Source: Eledone cirrhosa (Eukaryota > Mollusca > Cephalopoda > Octopoda > Eledonidae). Taken from it: a DNA stretch of 64,000 nt. Of this stretch, positions 23,100 to 33,980 are shown piece by piece. Position numbers and translations under genes: made by a program. The first letter of the stretch is position 1. The number at the start of each line of letters is the position of its first letter. A model generated the notes under the pieces. That model was not told the DNA's origin and made no database searches. It worked only from the letters and a program-made list of their open reading frames with translations. The stretch lies in assembly GCA_964016885.1 (NCBI GenBank), contig OZ024742.1, positions 358,042,587 through 358,106,586 of the forward strand. Reading direction: 5' to 3'.

Positions 23100-24292
23100 T
23101 TACAATACAATAATATGCAATGTCTGCAAACAGGAAAATGTAGATTCAGAGAAAAAATAAGTTCCTGACTAATAATGTTTAACAAACAACCTTTGAACGA
23201 TACCTAAACATAAATATATATTGAGAGCAATTTTGTCTGGAACATTCACTGGCAACACTTTACTGGAAAGATTTATTGCTAGAGAGACATATTCTTAGTT
23301 TTAAAAACAAAAACAACAAAAGTTTGTAAAGGAAAACAGTAAATGAAATATATAGAAACTAAATGCCAACTAAGTTTTCTTTGAAAGAGTTAAGTCCAAG
23401 ACATCGACATCAACGTCAACATCAAACCACTACCACATAAATACTGCAACTCTCATCATTATTATTTAACTTGGTTTCTCTGGAGTGAACACAAAATTGT
23501 GGGCTATAGCATCATTTTTATAATGCTAAACAATGCTCCAGTCCCCAATTCCTCTCCTTGCAGGTAATATTCTCAGTAATTAGGCCAGCAAGGGTAAAAG
23601 AAAATCTCAAGAAGGCTGGACAGCTGAAGGTCTTCAGAGAAGAAACCTTACTCAAGTGAATGTTTCAGCCATTAACAAGTGTAAGAAAGAATGAAACTGC
23701 TAATGGTATGATCATTTTCATTACCTGTTCAACATTAACCCAAGCCAATGAGTCTCAAGTGTACTTCCAGTATGAAGATGCAACTGCAGCCTTTCCCTCT
23801 CATTTGTGCTGTGACAACTGAACCCAGTTAGTCAGGCACCAATCCTAAATATATCTAACCATGAAACCCATAAATGTTGCAGAACAACAGATGGTTTTTG
23901 GTGATTTCATTTGAAAGTTGAGGCTTGGCAGCTGGCTTAAAAAACTAAAGGTTAAAGTCCTTAACACAGCATAGTCAGATGGTAGAAAATGATATGTTTG
24001 CGTCCTGAGGATGTTGGGCTTGGATATGTGAGCTGGAAGCAGTTGGATTTGACACTGCAAGTCAGTGTATCATAGGATTTGTATAAACATTTATTTTGTG
24101 TGGTCTTCCATGCCGTATATTTGGGTTAAGAGTGCTTGTTGTTACATAATTGGTAAGTGTTTTTTGAACACCAGTCATTCAGATATTTGACCTTCCTCAT
24201 GAAGAAGGATGATATTTACACATTTTCGCTTGAAATGGCAGCCATATTAGTACTCAAAACTGTATAAGAATGCTGAGTCAGTGTCTTATACG
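23100..24292. other. Single-copy-like spacer, no gene seen
   Basis: Slightly higher GC around 23560-24070, with frames up to 71 codons, none with recognisable domains. No repeat recognised. Confidence 0.5.
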
Positions 24293-24309
24293 AAAATACA
24301 ACAAATAAT

Positions 24310-24441
24310 TGTTTCTACTTTTGGCACAAGGCCAGCAATTATCCCAGTGTATTACTGGTACTTTATTTTATCGACCCTGTAAGGATGAAAGGCAAAGTTA
24401 ACCTCGGCGGGATTTGAGGCTAACTTTGCCTTTCATCAAAT
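24310..24441 (-). mobile_element. 5'-inverted tRNA-derived SINE with 17-bp target duplication
   Basis: Minus-sense SINE 3' half: GAAACAATT end, GGCACAAGG, then TTATCGACCCTGTAAGGATG and GAAAGGCAAAGTTAACCTCG. At the far (5') end, 24419-24437 reads GCTAACTTTGCCTTTCATC, an inverted copy of the element's own internal sequence. The whole is bracketed by a perfect 17-bp direct repeat AAAATACAACAAATAAT at 24293-24309 and 24442-24458. This is the signature of twin-primed target-primed reverse transcription. Confidence 0.88.
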
Positions 24442-24458
24442 AAAATACAACAAATAAT

Positions 24459-25474
24459 GTGATTGGCTGACTTATGTACAAAGATAATTAAGTTTGATGA
24501 TATTTACATGTGTGTGTGTATACTAAGATTACTAATAATATGACAGCTCAAGTGCCGGTGGTCTCTAAATTATACACAACACTCTACACATCGTTATATT
24601 TGTTGAGTATAACAGATTCTATAGTCTTTAAAATATGACAAGTATTGATGATCTGTCTGATATACAAAATATTGTCAATGACATGTGATATATTTCTTTA
24701 TGCCTTAAAAATCATTATGTATACATGACAAACAAGTACATTACTAGAAATCCCATATGTTATGAGATAAATAGGAAGGGTTGGGATCTCAATATGTAAA
24801 TTAAACAACTAATTCTGATTTTTTAAAAAGCCAACAGAGAAAACCTAGAAAGATTACCGACCCTCCGACCCTCCCACACTTATTCCAAATCCCACCTGTT
24901 TATTTCAACACCACCATTTATTCCTATTATTTGGGACCTGTGAGTATATGAAATTTCTAGAACTGTAGAAGTTTTTATCAATTGATCCACAGTTAGTACT
25001 TGAATCCTTATAAACCAGGAAAAAATATCATTTATTATGTAACATCACTGAGTACTTGGAAGATCTGTGTTGCCTACTAATGGGTAGTGCATCGTAGTTT
25101 GACAAGCACTAATGTAAATGATAAACACAAAATGTACACTAAATCATTTAAATCTCAATTCTGAGAAAGCAGTATTGTAATCTGAACCTGTAAAAACTTG
25201 AATCCCCAAGAAAACTTTCGAATCCCATTATTTATTTATATCGAAAGACAATCTCCAAAACTTTATAGAACCAGCTTCTATCTCATAACAAACATACATC
25301 TCTTTGTAAAATACAGCTTGGAAAATAGATAATTCTTATTTAGCTTCCACATCTGTCTTCAGAAGTAAACATAAATAATCTACACATACATTCAAATAGA
25401 TGTACACCATCTGAATTGATGTACATAGAGACTATCATCTTTGTAAAATAAGCAATTATATGTCTTATTTCTTA
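24459..25474. other. AT-rich spacer, no gene seen
   Basis: No frame above 60 codons and no recognised repeat. Confidence 0.5.
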
Positions 25475-25482
25475 CCTGTAAC

Positions 25483-25750
25483 AAGTGCTTAGGGGGCCCA
25501 GGGCACTTCAGGTTTGGGGGAGGGTCATACACAAACAATTTAATACACAGCAAACTCCCCAATTTTACATATCAAAGTTAGCTTGGCTCAAGTAATAGGA
25601 ATTGAAAAGTTATACATACATGTATAAATAAAAAAATTCTAACTATCCTAAAACTAAAAAGCTCAGCTGAGGGCACAAATAAATTGCTGCAGCCATCAGA
25701 GGTGCCTTCCCCGCCACTGCATGGGCCTAGGGCAATTAAATTCAACCCTG
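25483..25750 (-). mobile_element. hAT-like MITE, copy 2
   Basis: Minus-sense copy with an intact right terminus (TTCAACCCTG at 25741-25750) and an eroded left terminus. Flanks CCTGTAAC (25475-25482) and CCCGTAAC (25751-25758) are an 8-bp duplication with one mismatch. The core CAAAGTTAGCTTGG...GGAATTGAAAAGTTAT matches the other copies. Confidence 0.82.
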
Positions 25751-25933
25751 CCCGTAACCCTTACTTTCAGAGAGAATCTGTTTACAGTCATAGAACTTGT
25801 TATAATCTCAGTCTACAGTTTGTAAAAGGATGAATTGCCATAAGTACTATAACAACATACAAAATTAATTGTTAATATAAAGAATGATGTGCCCATGGAT
25901 GCTGTTAAAATAGCTTATAAAATGGGGTGAAGA

Positions 25934-26150
25934 CTTAAACCTATAGCATTTAAACTAGCCATATTTGGCCAGAATTCTCTGGCTTCTTTCTGTTCAAACC
26001 AACTGAAACCGGCCACCCATACTGATGTTAAGGTGTTTTTCTCAAAATAAATAATATCAAAATATCATAGATTCGATATTATGTAAGATAAAGCATTTAA
26101 AATGAAAATATGATAGTAAATATAGAGTAATGTAAATCTTAAAGGGTTAA
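25934..26150 (+). mobile_element. piggyBac-like TTAA MITE, copy 1 (diverged)
   Basis: Left end TTAAACCTATAGCATTTAAA and right end TAAATCTTAAAGGGTTAA are inverted relatives of TTAACCCTTTAGCATTTA. The body has CCATATTTGGCCAGAATTCT and AAATATAGAGTAATGTAAAT in common with copies at 35.5, 37.8 and 53.1 kb. TTAA flanks with CCC-starting termini suggest piggyBac-type mobilisation. Confidence 0.72.
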
Positions 26151-26154
26151 ACGA

Positions 26155-26640
26155 CAGAAAAAGTAGTGTTGCCATAGTTCGCAGTTATGGGGTTCAATTC
26201 CTCATAGCAACCAATGGCCACCTCTTTTTCCATCATTTAAGGGTCTTAACTCTATTTCATAAGCAGTTGAAACGGGTTTGTCTGTTGTAAAATGAAAGTA
26301 CAAGTATGAGGCTATATTTAGCTAAGGCAGGTGAGGGGAAGGGCATCATAGAGAAGGAAGGCTATTGACATGTCATGAAGGTGACTTTGGAATCAGTGAG
26401 TTACAGTTGGCGGTATATAATGGGATGTGTCTCCCTTGCCGCCACATCTCCAGTGCACCTCACCTGTTCAACCCATGCACACATAGAAAGCCAGACAATT
26501 TCCACTATATACTGCCAACTGATTCCAAAACTGGAAAGGAAGTTGCCGCTTTGAGGAATTGAACCCCATATCTGTGACCAATGCCAACTTCCTTTTCTAT
26601 TTTTTAAGGGTCTTCACCCTATTTTGTAGTCGCCCCATAG
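26155..26640. repeat. Unclassified repeat with internal inverted segments
   Basis: Two tRNA-like stretches face each other: TTATGGGGTTCAATTCCTCA (about 26186) and TTGAGGAATTGAACCCCATA (about 26553). Between them GGAATCAGT...TGGCGGTATATAATGG (26390-26423) and CCACTATATACTGCCAACTG (26502-26521) are also inverted. TTTAAGGGTCTTAACTCTAT and TTTAAGGGTCTTCACCCTAT occur as direct repeats at either end. The 65-codon frame inside is probably not a gene. It looks like two SINE-like units inserted head to head. Confidence 0.5.
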
Positions 26641-26754
26641 GTTATAAGAGAGAGATGTCTGTGCCAGGAGGATCTAAAGTGGAAATGACATTTGACTAGC
26701 AAACAAATAAGAATATTACTTAGGAAAAGCATCTTAAATACTCAATAGAGTGTA

Positions 26755-27070
26755 GCTGAGAGATGAGAGAGTCACTCCAGGTAGAGCCGCTACTTCTCTG
26801 AGTTGAGAGATCACAGCTCTGATACTATGGGAATGTGGTTAGAATGTCTCAGGAAAGAATCACTGGACAGATTTTAGAAGCAAAACCAACTGATAGTAGG
26901 CTGCAGGGTAGCCCCCAAACAAAATAACATCCATCAGTTTGGCTGGTCTCACTTGAGCATCCAGCTGGATTAGATAGAAACAGTTGCTTGTAACAGGGCC
27001 TGCTGGAAGGAGTGTTTGAGGACTCAGACCCCAGGACACTCTCAAGAAGAAGAGGATCCTTCATTAGATG
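26755..27070 (+). pseudogene. LINE C-terminal fragment (family shared with 10.2 and 51.2 kb)
   Basis: The plus strand decodes through stops to VEPLLL-x-VERSQL-x-YYGNVVRMSQERITGQILEAKP, a degraded relative of the LRYYGHVVRMSKERIAGQIL box seen at 51.3 kb. It ends near AGAGGATCCTTCATTAG. Minus-strand frames here are antisense. Confidence 0.7.
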
Positions 27071-27184
27071 TGAGTTTTAAATCTATTAATATATAAGCTA
27101 ATATCTTATTAAATTTTCCATTTCAGATCTCTACTGTCAATCAAATATATACCAAAGTGTATAATCTACTATCCCCATGGGATA

Positions 27185-27345
27185 TCAAGATATGCATGTA
27201 TGTATGTGTGTGTACATGCATGCATGCATGTATGTATGTGTGTATGTATGAATATGTATGTATGTGTGTGTTTGTATGTATGTATGTATGTGTATGTGTG
27301 TGTGTGTGTATGTATGTGTGTGTGTGTGTGTTTGAGTGTAATAAT
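27185..27345. repeat. (TGTA)n/(TG)n compound microsatellite
   Basis: About 160 bp of TATG, TGTG and CATG repeats. The CMYVCV and THTHI frames are artefacts. Confidence 0.95.
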
Positions 27346-27359
27346 TAATATATAGAAAA

Positions 27360-27481
27360 CCCGCCAGACAGTCCTATGCGAGCAAGACAACCACTCTTGC
27401 CTCAAGTGGGAAAACCCCCGTCCAAACCCATGCAAGCGTGGAACACGGACGCTAAACCTGATGATGATGATGATGATGATA
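27360..27481 (+). repeat. GAT-tailed LINE extreme 3' end
   Basis: CCCGCCAGACAGTCCTATGC, GAGCAAGACAACCACTCTTG, CATGCAAGCGTGGAACACGG, then a (GAT)n tail at 27459-27480. It is the closest relative, by eye, of the terminal 120 bp of the element at 43824-46363 (reverse strand there). Confidence 0.82.
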
Positions 27482-27711
27482 CCTTTTTCCCTGTATATCT
27501 ACTATTCCAGTGAGAGATCTAATTCAGTAAAAGGTAATTGGTATCTCTTATGATCTTCAGGTCACTCGCTCACTTACTGCACTCAGTCACTGATGTATCT
27601 TGACAAAATTTAATCTCTGATAATGTATCATGAATTACTGTAGACACACTTATAGGTGCAGTCGTAGTTAGTCTGGCCACATTTGATGCTCTACAACTGA
27701 CGAACACTATC

Positions 27712-27901
27712 ATAATTGTTTCTACATTTGGCACAAGGCCAGAAATTACCCAGTGTATTACTGGTACTTTATTTTATCGACCCCGAAAGGATGAAAGGAT
27801 GAAGTTAACCTTGGCGGGATTTGAACTCAGAATGGCAAGGGCCGTAACTCTATGCGTCAAAGTATGGCGTCCGACCCTCTACCGATACTGCCAATCCTCC
27901 G
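27712..27901 (-). mobile_element. tRNA-derived SINE, near full length
   Basis: Minus sense, with the head CCGATACTGCCAATCC, TGGCGTCCGACCCTCTACCG, B-box region CGGGATTTGAACTCAG, then the GTACTTTATTTTATCG core and GGCACAAGGCC. A 12-bp direct repeat ATCATAATTGTT lies at 27709-27720 and 27902-27913; part of it could be element sequence. Confidence 0.88.
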
Positions 27902-27913
27902 ATCATAATTGTT

Positions 27914-29204
27914 AGCCAACTTAGCTTTACAGTATTTAATATGTGGTCATTCTTTCTTCTCCATTCACTACATTGGTTGGACTGATTTAGTTTCTGTTGT
28001 TTGTTCATTTTTTAGATATATTTTCTACTTTTTGTGACTGTCCTGATGTCATTCTTCTTTTATAATCATCCAATATCTCCCATTCTCCTGTGTTTTCAAT
28101 GTGCTTCTGATTTAGGATGATAAGTTCTATCTCTTGCTCTGGGCAATCATTCAGTGTTTTAGAAAGTATACTGTATCTCATTTCTTCAAATGTTATTACT
28201 AAAAAGATACCTTACAAGATCTTTCTCTATCTTTTGTTGAGAGAAATCTTAGCAATGCATTAAAACATCTAGGTTAAAAAACAGTTTCAATGTTTCAAGT
28301 TTTCTTTAATATATGTATTTTATTGGTTTTAGTTTTTGATTTAATCTGTCAAAAGAAAATTGCTGAAAATATAAAGGACAAACTGCAGAAGAATTTTAAG
28401 AAATAAAGTTAATCTATATTTACTTGTGTGTGTGTGGTCAGGTGTCTGAATCTTTCTGTTTATCTTTATTATTGTGTCTGGCTGTACTTTGCAAATATGT
28501 ACACTTGGTATATACTTGTCAATATTTTGTTTTATTATCTGTGCAAGCAGCACTTTATAGTGGAGGCGTTTGAAAATTAAAGCTAAAATCATTGGTATTT
28601 CAACTAGGTCATGCTGAAGAAGAGAAAGAGTTTCAACTGAAATATTCACTGAAACTGATTCTTATCACTGCAGAGAAGTGGCTAGAAACCTTCAGTGTAT
28701 TATGCTGGAAAATTGCCTTTAACTGTTGCTTTATTCGTAAGACTACTTCTTGTCTCTTTAATGTGCACCAGCTAGGAACAGTGAAAAACATTTTATGCGT
28801 TATGGCATTTCCTTTAGTATGTGACCAGTTACATTCACCCTCACAATTAAGTACAAATTTCTCTTAATGATTTTCTTCTACGTATGCATTAAATTGAATT
28901 AGTAAATATTATTTACTACATTTGACTCTTCTCTAAGATAGCACCTGACTTTAAAAGTCTTTCTTCCACTGACACTCGGAATTGACAATTTCCTTTCCCT
29001 AGCTGCATACAAAGACAACATGCTTGTATGATCACATTAAAATTCAAACGAGTATACGATTCATCAAATTTTCTTTTGCCTCCAAATATATCTAGCGAAA
29101 GAATTCTTCTAAGATAAAGCAAGATCTGGCAAACATCCCAAAATCTTTTCCAACAAGAAACACAGTTTTCTCTTTTTTCCTTATTTATCATTGCATCATA
29201 TATA
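27914..29204. other. Spacer; one small codon-like ORF on the minus strand
   Basis: A minus-strand frame at about 28009-28177 runs about 56 codons from an ATG (MRYSILSKTLNDCPEQEIEL, then WEILDDYKRRMTSGQSQ, stop). Its acidic composition looks more protein-like than its surroundings, but no domain is recognised. Longer frames at 28341-28649, 28592-28867 and 28916-29191 have AT-rich random-looking composition. I would not call a gene. Confidence 0.3.
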
Positions 29205-29722
29205 TCAGCATCATCATCATTTTATGTCTGTTTATCTATGCTTGCATAGGTTCGACATGATATAAGGTTCTACTTTCCACAGTATTTGGCAGAGGTTTTC
29301 TGCATGGGTGCCCTCTCTATTATCAACAATTTTATAGCATAGACTGGGTGCATTTTATCTTGCCATCAGTTAATGCGAGAGATTGCCTAACAAGACTGAA
29401 GGGTTCTCTCTACCCTGTATCAGTATTTGTTCAGAGTGTCTTTGTTTCAACTTATGGCATCAGTGTTTATCCTATGCAATCTTCTATATTCAGAGCGACT
29501 GCACTGCTATATATATGTTTATATATCATTATCATCTTAATCATTCCCATTTTACATCAGTTTTTCCATGTTTGAATGGGCAAAATCACCATCACTACTG
29601 AACATCTGTTGTCCCTTCTAGTAAGTTTGTTTGAGCCTTCAAAGACAAGGTTAGTACTTAATTGGTACCACTTCCCTGTTTGGTGGTGAGACACACTTAC
29701 ATATATTTCTGTACTTTATAGG
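29205..29722 (-). repeat. Diverged GAT-tailed LINE 3'-end copies
   Basis: Two (ATC)n-led segments begin at about 29208 and 29525 (TATCATTATCATCTTAATCA), each followed by a degraded form of the family core (TTTTATGTCTG...TGCTTGCATAGGTTCGAC; TTTTACATCAG...TTCCATGTTTGAATGGG). The second is interrupted by the hAT-like MITE at 29731 and resumes at 29952-30050. Confidence 0.6.
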
Positions 29723-29730
29723 GTGCCTTT

Positions 29731-29951
29731 CAGTGTTGGGTGTAGACCTCGGGGAGCCCGGAGCACTTTGGGTTTGGGGACCCGACATACATAAAGGTAT
29801 TAAATTCAAAAATTCTAACCATCACAAAACTAAAAACCCAGCTGAGGGCCCAAATAAATTGCTATGTCCATCTCACGTGTGAAACCCCACCCTCCCCACT
29901 GCAGGAGGCCTGGAGCAACTGGCCTCTTTGCCCCCATTACATCTGACCCTG
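29731..29951 (-). mobile_element. hAT-like MITE, copy 3, with perfect 8-bp duplication
   Basis: Starts CAGTGTTGGGTGTAGACC and ends TACATCTGACCCTG. Flanked on both sides by GTGCCTTT (29723-29730 and 29952-29959), a perfect 8-bp target-site duplication. Internally deleted to about 221 bp compared with about 300 bp in other copies. Inserted into an older GAT-tailed repeat. Confidence 0.9.
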
Positions 29952-30214
29952 GTGCCTTTAGTGGGTATTTTATTTGGCACCAACACAAAGGAGGTTGTCA
30001 CGCTTTTGGTGCTACAGCTTAATTTTTATATCAGCATGGGTTAGACAGGCTATCACAATCTGAGTTAGTTCTTATTCAGTGTTACTGCTCCTCTAGAGAG
30101 CAACATGTATGTTCAATATTTGCTGCAGTTTATATGGTTGACTACCCCGCCTAAAACAAACCACTTTACATAATACACACTACTTGTCTCTGCTCATTTT
30201 AAAAATCGGCTCCT

Positions 30215-30525
30215 ATCGGTCACTAGTGGCCATGGTTTTGCACCATGGTTTTGCAACTGGGCAAGGTTTGTTTGTGGAAGACCAGCAGTGGCCCATGCAT
30301 ACAAATCTATTCTCTCCATGCCACTAATGTTGTCCAAGGGAAAGGCAATGGCTGATACATCTTGGCATCAGTGATGTCACAACTCATTTCTACAGCTGAG
30401 TCACCTGGAGCAACATGAAATAAAGTGCCTTGTTCAAAGATACAACACATCACCCAGTCTAAGAATCAAACTCACACCCTCTCAATAGCAAGCCCAATGC
30501 TCTAACCACTAAGCTATTTGCCTTC
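30215..30525 (-). mobile_element. tRNA-derived SINE (TTGAGCAAG family), long form
   Basis: In minus sense: A-box-like TAGTGGTTAGAGCATTGG, B-box region GTGAGTTTGATTCTTAGACT, then a diverged TTGAACAAGG...TTTATTTCATGTTGCTCCAG and TGAGTTGTGACATCACTG, with an extension to about 30215 shared with 40835-41133. Confidence 0.78.
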
Positions 30526-31102
30526 ACTTCTCTGCTCATTACCATTCAATTACAGAGTGTATACCATACGTTATTGTGACACCAGCACAAATAAGGTTGT
30601 TTTATACACTGCACGACTAAAGGGTACTCACTACTCTATAGTATCTCTATTTGTCTAAAGTAGCATGACCAAAAATGTGAATGGAAGAAAGATAGTGATG
30701 TGAGTAGACTTACCAAGGGGGTTGGATGACAGATAAGATTTTATTTCTATACTATTAGAAGTCAGTAATACCAACATTTGTCCAGCTAAGAATGATATAA
30801 ATGTTTTTAATTGATTCTTTTAGTCTTTTATTCTTTAAACTGGTTACAGCCAGCTAGCTGTAGTGATGCTGGGGCACCATAATGATGTTTATTTCAACCA
30901 CATTCTCAGTATTTGATCAATGAGGGAATTTGACAGTACTGCACTGATTGATGTCTCATGATTTATGTCTTATGATTTATGTTTCATTATAGATTGTAAA
31001 TATCAGTAAGACCAAATCTTACAAAGTGTTGACATTAACTTTACACATGGCCCCATAATCCGAATAACCAGCCTGGGATTCAGGGGATCAGAATGCTTCA
31101 AA

Positions 31103-31450
31103 TCATCATCATCATCACCGTTTTACATCCGTTCTTCCACGCTAGCATGGGTTAGACAGGTTGTCTTGTTGTGGGCAGTGTCTGGTTGGCTGACCATGCC
31201 TTGCTCATACAGGAACTGATCTGGCTTGATTTCTACAGCTGGATGCCCTTCCTAACACCAACCTCATTTACAGTGAGTGCTGGGTGCTTTTTTGTGGCGC
31301 CTACACGTCCACTTTACAGTGTGGGCTGGGTGCTTTTTTGCCGTGGCACCTCCACGACCACCTTGCAGTGGGGGCTTTGGGGGCATATTGTCTATATACT
31401 TCAGCTTGTACCCATGGGAGGTCGGGTACTCTGTATTACTGCGTGACGCC
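31103..31450 (-). mobile_element. GAT-tailed LINE 3' end (non-coding)
   Basis: (ATC)n tail at 31103-31118, then TTTTACATCCGTTCTTCCAC, GGGTTAGACAGGTTGTC, GGATGCCCTTCCTAACACCA and repeats of GGGCTGGGTGCTTTTT, ending GTATTACTGCGTGACGCCAG. Very similar to the plus-sense copy at 40490-40820. Confidence 0.82.
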
Positions 31451-31789
31451 AGAAGTCACGGTCGTGTGTCATTACCTTTGGGTTTTGTACAAAAGAAATT
31501 TGAAGCTTTCTAAGCCTTTGATTCCCAGGCTGGTTATTCGGCTTATGGGGCCAAAATCTCGATTCTCATTCTAAAAAGAAAAGACAGAACTTTTAAAATT
31601 ATGCAAAAGTGTTCTGATAAGGGATTTGTAATGTTTTTCCTGCTAAAGCTTGTCACCAGTCTTATGGACCTCTCTAGATATTGATCTCTAGATATTGATC
31701 GACCAACAAGTTCCCAGATCTCGCTTGCTTAATCAGTAGGGTGGAACTCCTCCAATCAGAGCAACCAAACAATATTTCTCCTTGTCTTT
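31451..31789. other. No gene seen
   Basis: Mostly non-repetitive to my eye. It carries a small tandem duplication, TCTCTAGATATTGA twice at about 31670-31696. Confidence 0.5.
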
Positions 31790-31945
31790 CTATTGCTGAT
31801 ATTATCTACCTGTCGCAGCTTCTGACAGAGTAAAGTGGAATAAAGTGTCTTGCTCAAGGACATAACACATCATCCAATCTGGGAATCTAACTCACAACCT
31901 CACAATTGTAAATCTAACCACAAAAGACACGTGCCTTCACAATAG
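31790..31945 (-). mobile_element. tRNA-derived SINE (TTGAGCAAG family), diverged
   Basis: Minus sense with TTGTGAGTTAGATTCCCAGA, TTGAGCAAGACACTTTATTC and a degraded head. Matches 40190-40347. Confidence 0.7.
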
Positions 31946-32865
31946 ATATTTTGGACATAGATACATGTAATTCACTTCTTCCTTCCAAGGAAAATAACTT
32001 GAATGTTTTCAAATTCTGCCAAAAACTCATCTGATGTGTGGAAATATATAATAATCAATTTTAATCAAAATCAGAAATGCCTCATTACTTTCTATGACCT
32101 CAAAAAAGCTTTAAAAAATTTCAAAGTAGTTCTGGTAGGATTTCAATTCAGAAAAACAACCCCATAAATCGCAGAGTAGACTATTATTCTAAGTCAGTTT
32201 TGTTATTTCAATTGATCTCTCATAGATTAGGGATACTTTTCAACTTGATAATATGGTAACACTTATAGGAAAAGATCGATATTCTGCTGCCTTTCTTCTG
32301 TGGCCCTAGAGTCATTGCTTTCCCCTCCTTTTCATCTCATTTATGGCTTTCATAGTCCTTACCTCTACTTTCCCATAAAGCCAGATCTGCCCTTATTTAC
32401 CCCTTCCTTATTTTCTCATTACTTAATTTTGCTTTTATCTTTCTTTTTCATATTTATTTATCTTTTGAAAATAAAATTATTTATATAGAAAAAGAAATTG
32501 AATGGTTTCAATATTAGATGAAATAATTGAAATAAGTCTGTGAACTGAAAATATATCAAAGTCTCAGATCATGTGGTATTTGTTTCACTCTCCATTCTCT
32601 GAGTTGACATCCCACTTTAGCAAATGTTGCCTTCCATTCAGGGTGAATAAAGTATCAGTGAATGGCAATGGATTAGCAGGAGTGTTAGAGTATCAGACAA
32701 AATTCCTCATGGTATAAATTCTGGAACTTTGCATTGTGAGTTTAAATCCCACTTAAGATTTCACATCCCACAGATGGTCATGACCAATCATTTACTCTGA
32801 GACTACAACTGATAATGAACGATGTTCTTTGTAAAGGAAGACTAGCAATATGCTACTATAGTCGA
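31946..32865. other. AT-rich spacer with a SINE relic
   Basis: At about 32660-32770 is a degraded tRNA-like SINE head (GGCAATGGATTAGCAGGAGT, TTGTGAGTTTAAATCCCAC). The rest shows no gene. Confidence 0.5.
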
Positions 32866-33000
32866 ATGATGATGATGATGGTGGTAGGGGTAGTGGTAGT
32901 GATGATTGTGATGATGGTGATGATGGTTATTGTGGTGATGGTGGTGATGGTGATGGTTGTGATGGTGGTGATGGTGCTGGTGATGATGGTGATGATGTGA
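32866..33000. repeat. (GAT/GGT)n trinucleotide array
   Basis: About 135 bp of ATGATGATGGTGGTAGGG-type triplets. The opposite-strand equivalent of the larger array at 33570. The methionine/valine-rich frame is an artefact. Confidence 0.92.
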
Positions 33001-33569
33001 CATTACTGGTATTTAATCAACTGTCAAAGAACGAAAATCATGGATAATTTGAACAGAATTTGAAATGTCTTGTCTTGTACCTCTCTAGTGCACATTTCTT
33101 CTTCAAAATATTGCAAACAATAATCTTATTATCAGTTGTTTATCTGTAACTGATGACAAGCAAACATTTCCACATCGAATTCCCATCACAGGCATCTTTC
33201 TCATATATCTGAAACCAGAGAAATGTTATTAGTCATTTGTGTTTTCTCAGTATACAAATTAAATTACTATATATTTGCTCCACCATTTTTTCTCAATATT
33301 ATCATGTTATTTGTTCTTTTACTCTGTAAAATGCTGTAAATATTTCAGATAAAAGTTAAATAAAATATAGAATATGTATAATTATATTTGATAGATACCG
33401 AAATATAGCACTTTTCTTTAAGAATTCCCTGGTAAATTGCAAAAAAACAAAATTACAATGAAGACTTGTTTATGCAAACAATTCTATTTAATAAAAGAGA
33501 TTCTGTAATAGAAATTATAGGATTGGCACCAGAAATGTATACCTAAATTACATGTGCAGTGATTGTATG
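33001..33569. other. AT-rich spacer, no gene seen
   Basis: No coding frame or recognised repeat. Confidence 0.5.
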
Positions 33570-33584
33570 TCACACCAGCATCAG

Positions 33585-33641
<57 letters not shown>

Positions 33642-33684
33642 CATCATCATCACCAATATCATCATCACCATCATCATCACCACT

Positions 33685-33751
<67 letters not shown>

Positions 33752-33783
33752 CCAATATCATCATCACCATCATCATCACCACT

Positions 33784-33847
<64 letters not shown>

Positions 33848-33980
33848 GCATCATCATCATCATCATTATCATCACCAATATCATCACCACCATCATCACC
33901 ACCACCATCATCATCATCATCATTATCAGTCGCATCATCACCATCATCATCACCAATATCATCATCATCATCATCACTTA
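33570..33980. repeat. (ATC)n/(CAC)n array with 99-bp higher-order period
   Basis: About 410 bp of CATCATCATC interspersed with CACCACTACCACCACCACC blocks. The module beginning ACCAATATCATCATCACCAT occurs at 33652 and again at 33751 (99-bp offset), with shortened variants near 33875 and 33951. All six frames stay open across it (poly-His, poly-Ser, poly-Ile, poly-Asp, poly-Met, poly-Val), which is a property of the triplet repeat rather than evidence of a protein. Confidence 0.95.

Noticed and set aside
23560..24070. Possible exon near a TTGCAG|GTAATATT junction
   Set aside because: No supporting frame or conserved domain on either strand. The splice-like bases are expected by chance.
31171..31574. 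Plus-strand ORFs with MPFLTPTSFTVSAGCFF
   Set aside because: The same peptide appears wherever the GAT-tailed 3' UTR occurs (15.8, 40.6, 56.7, 58.7 kb). It is an untranslated repeat, not a gene family.
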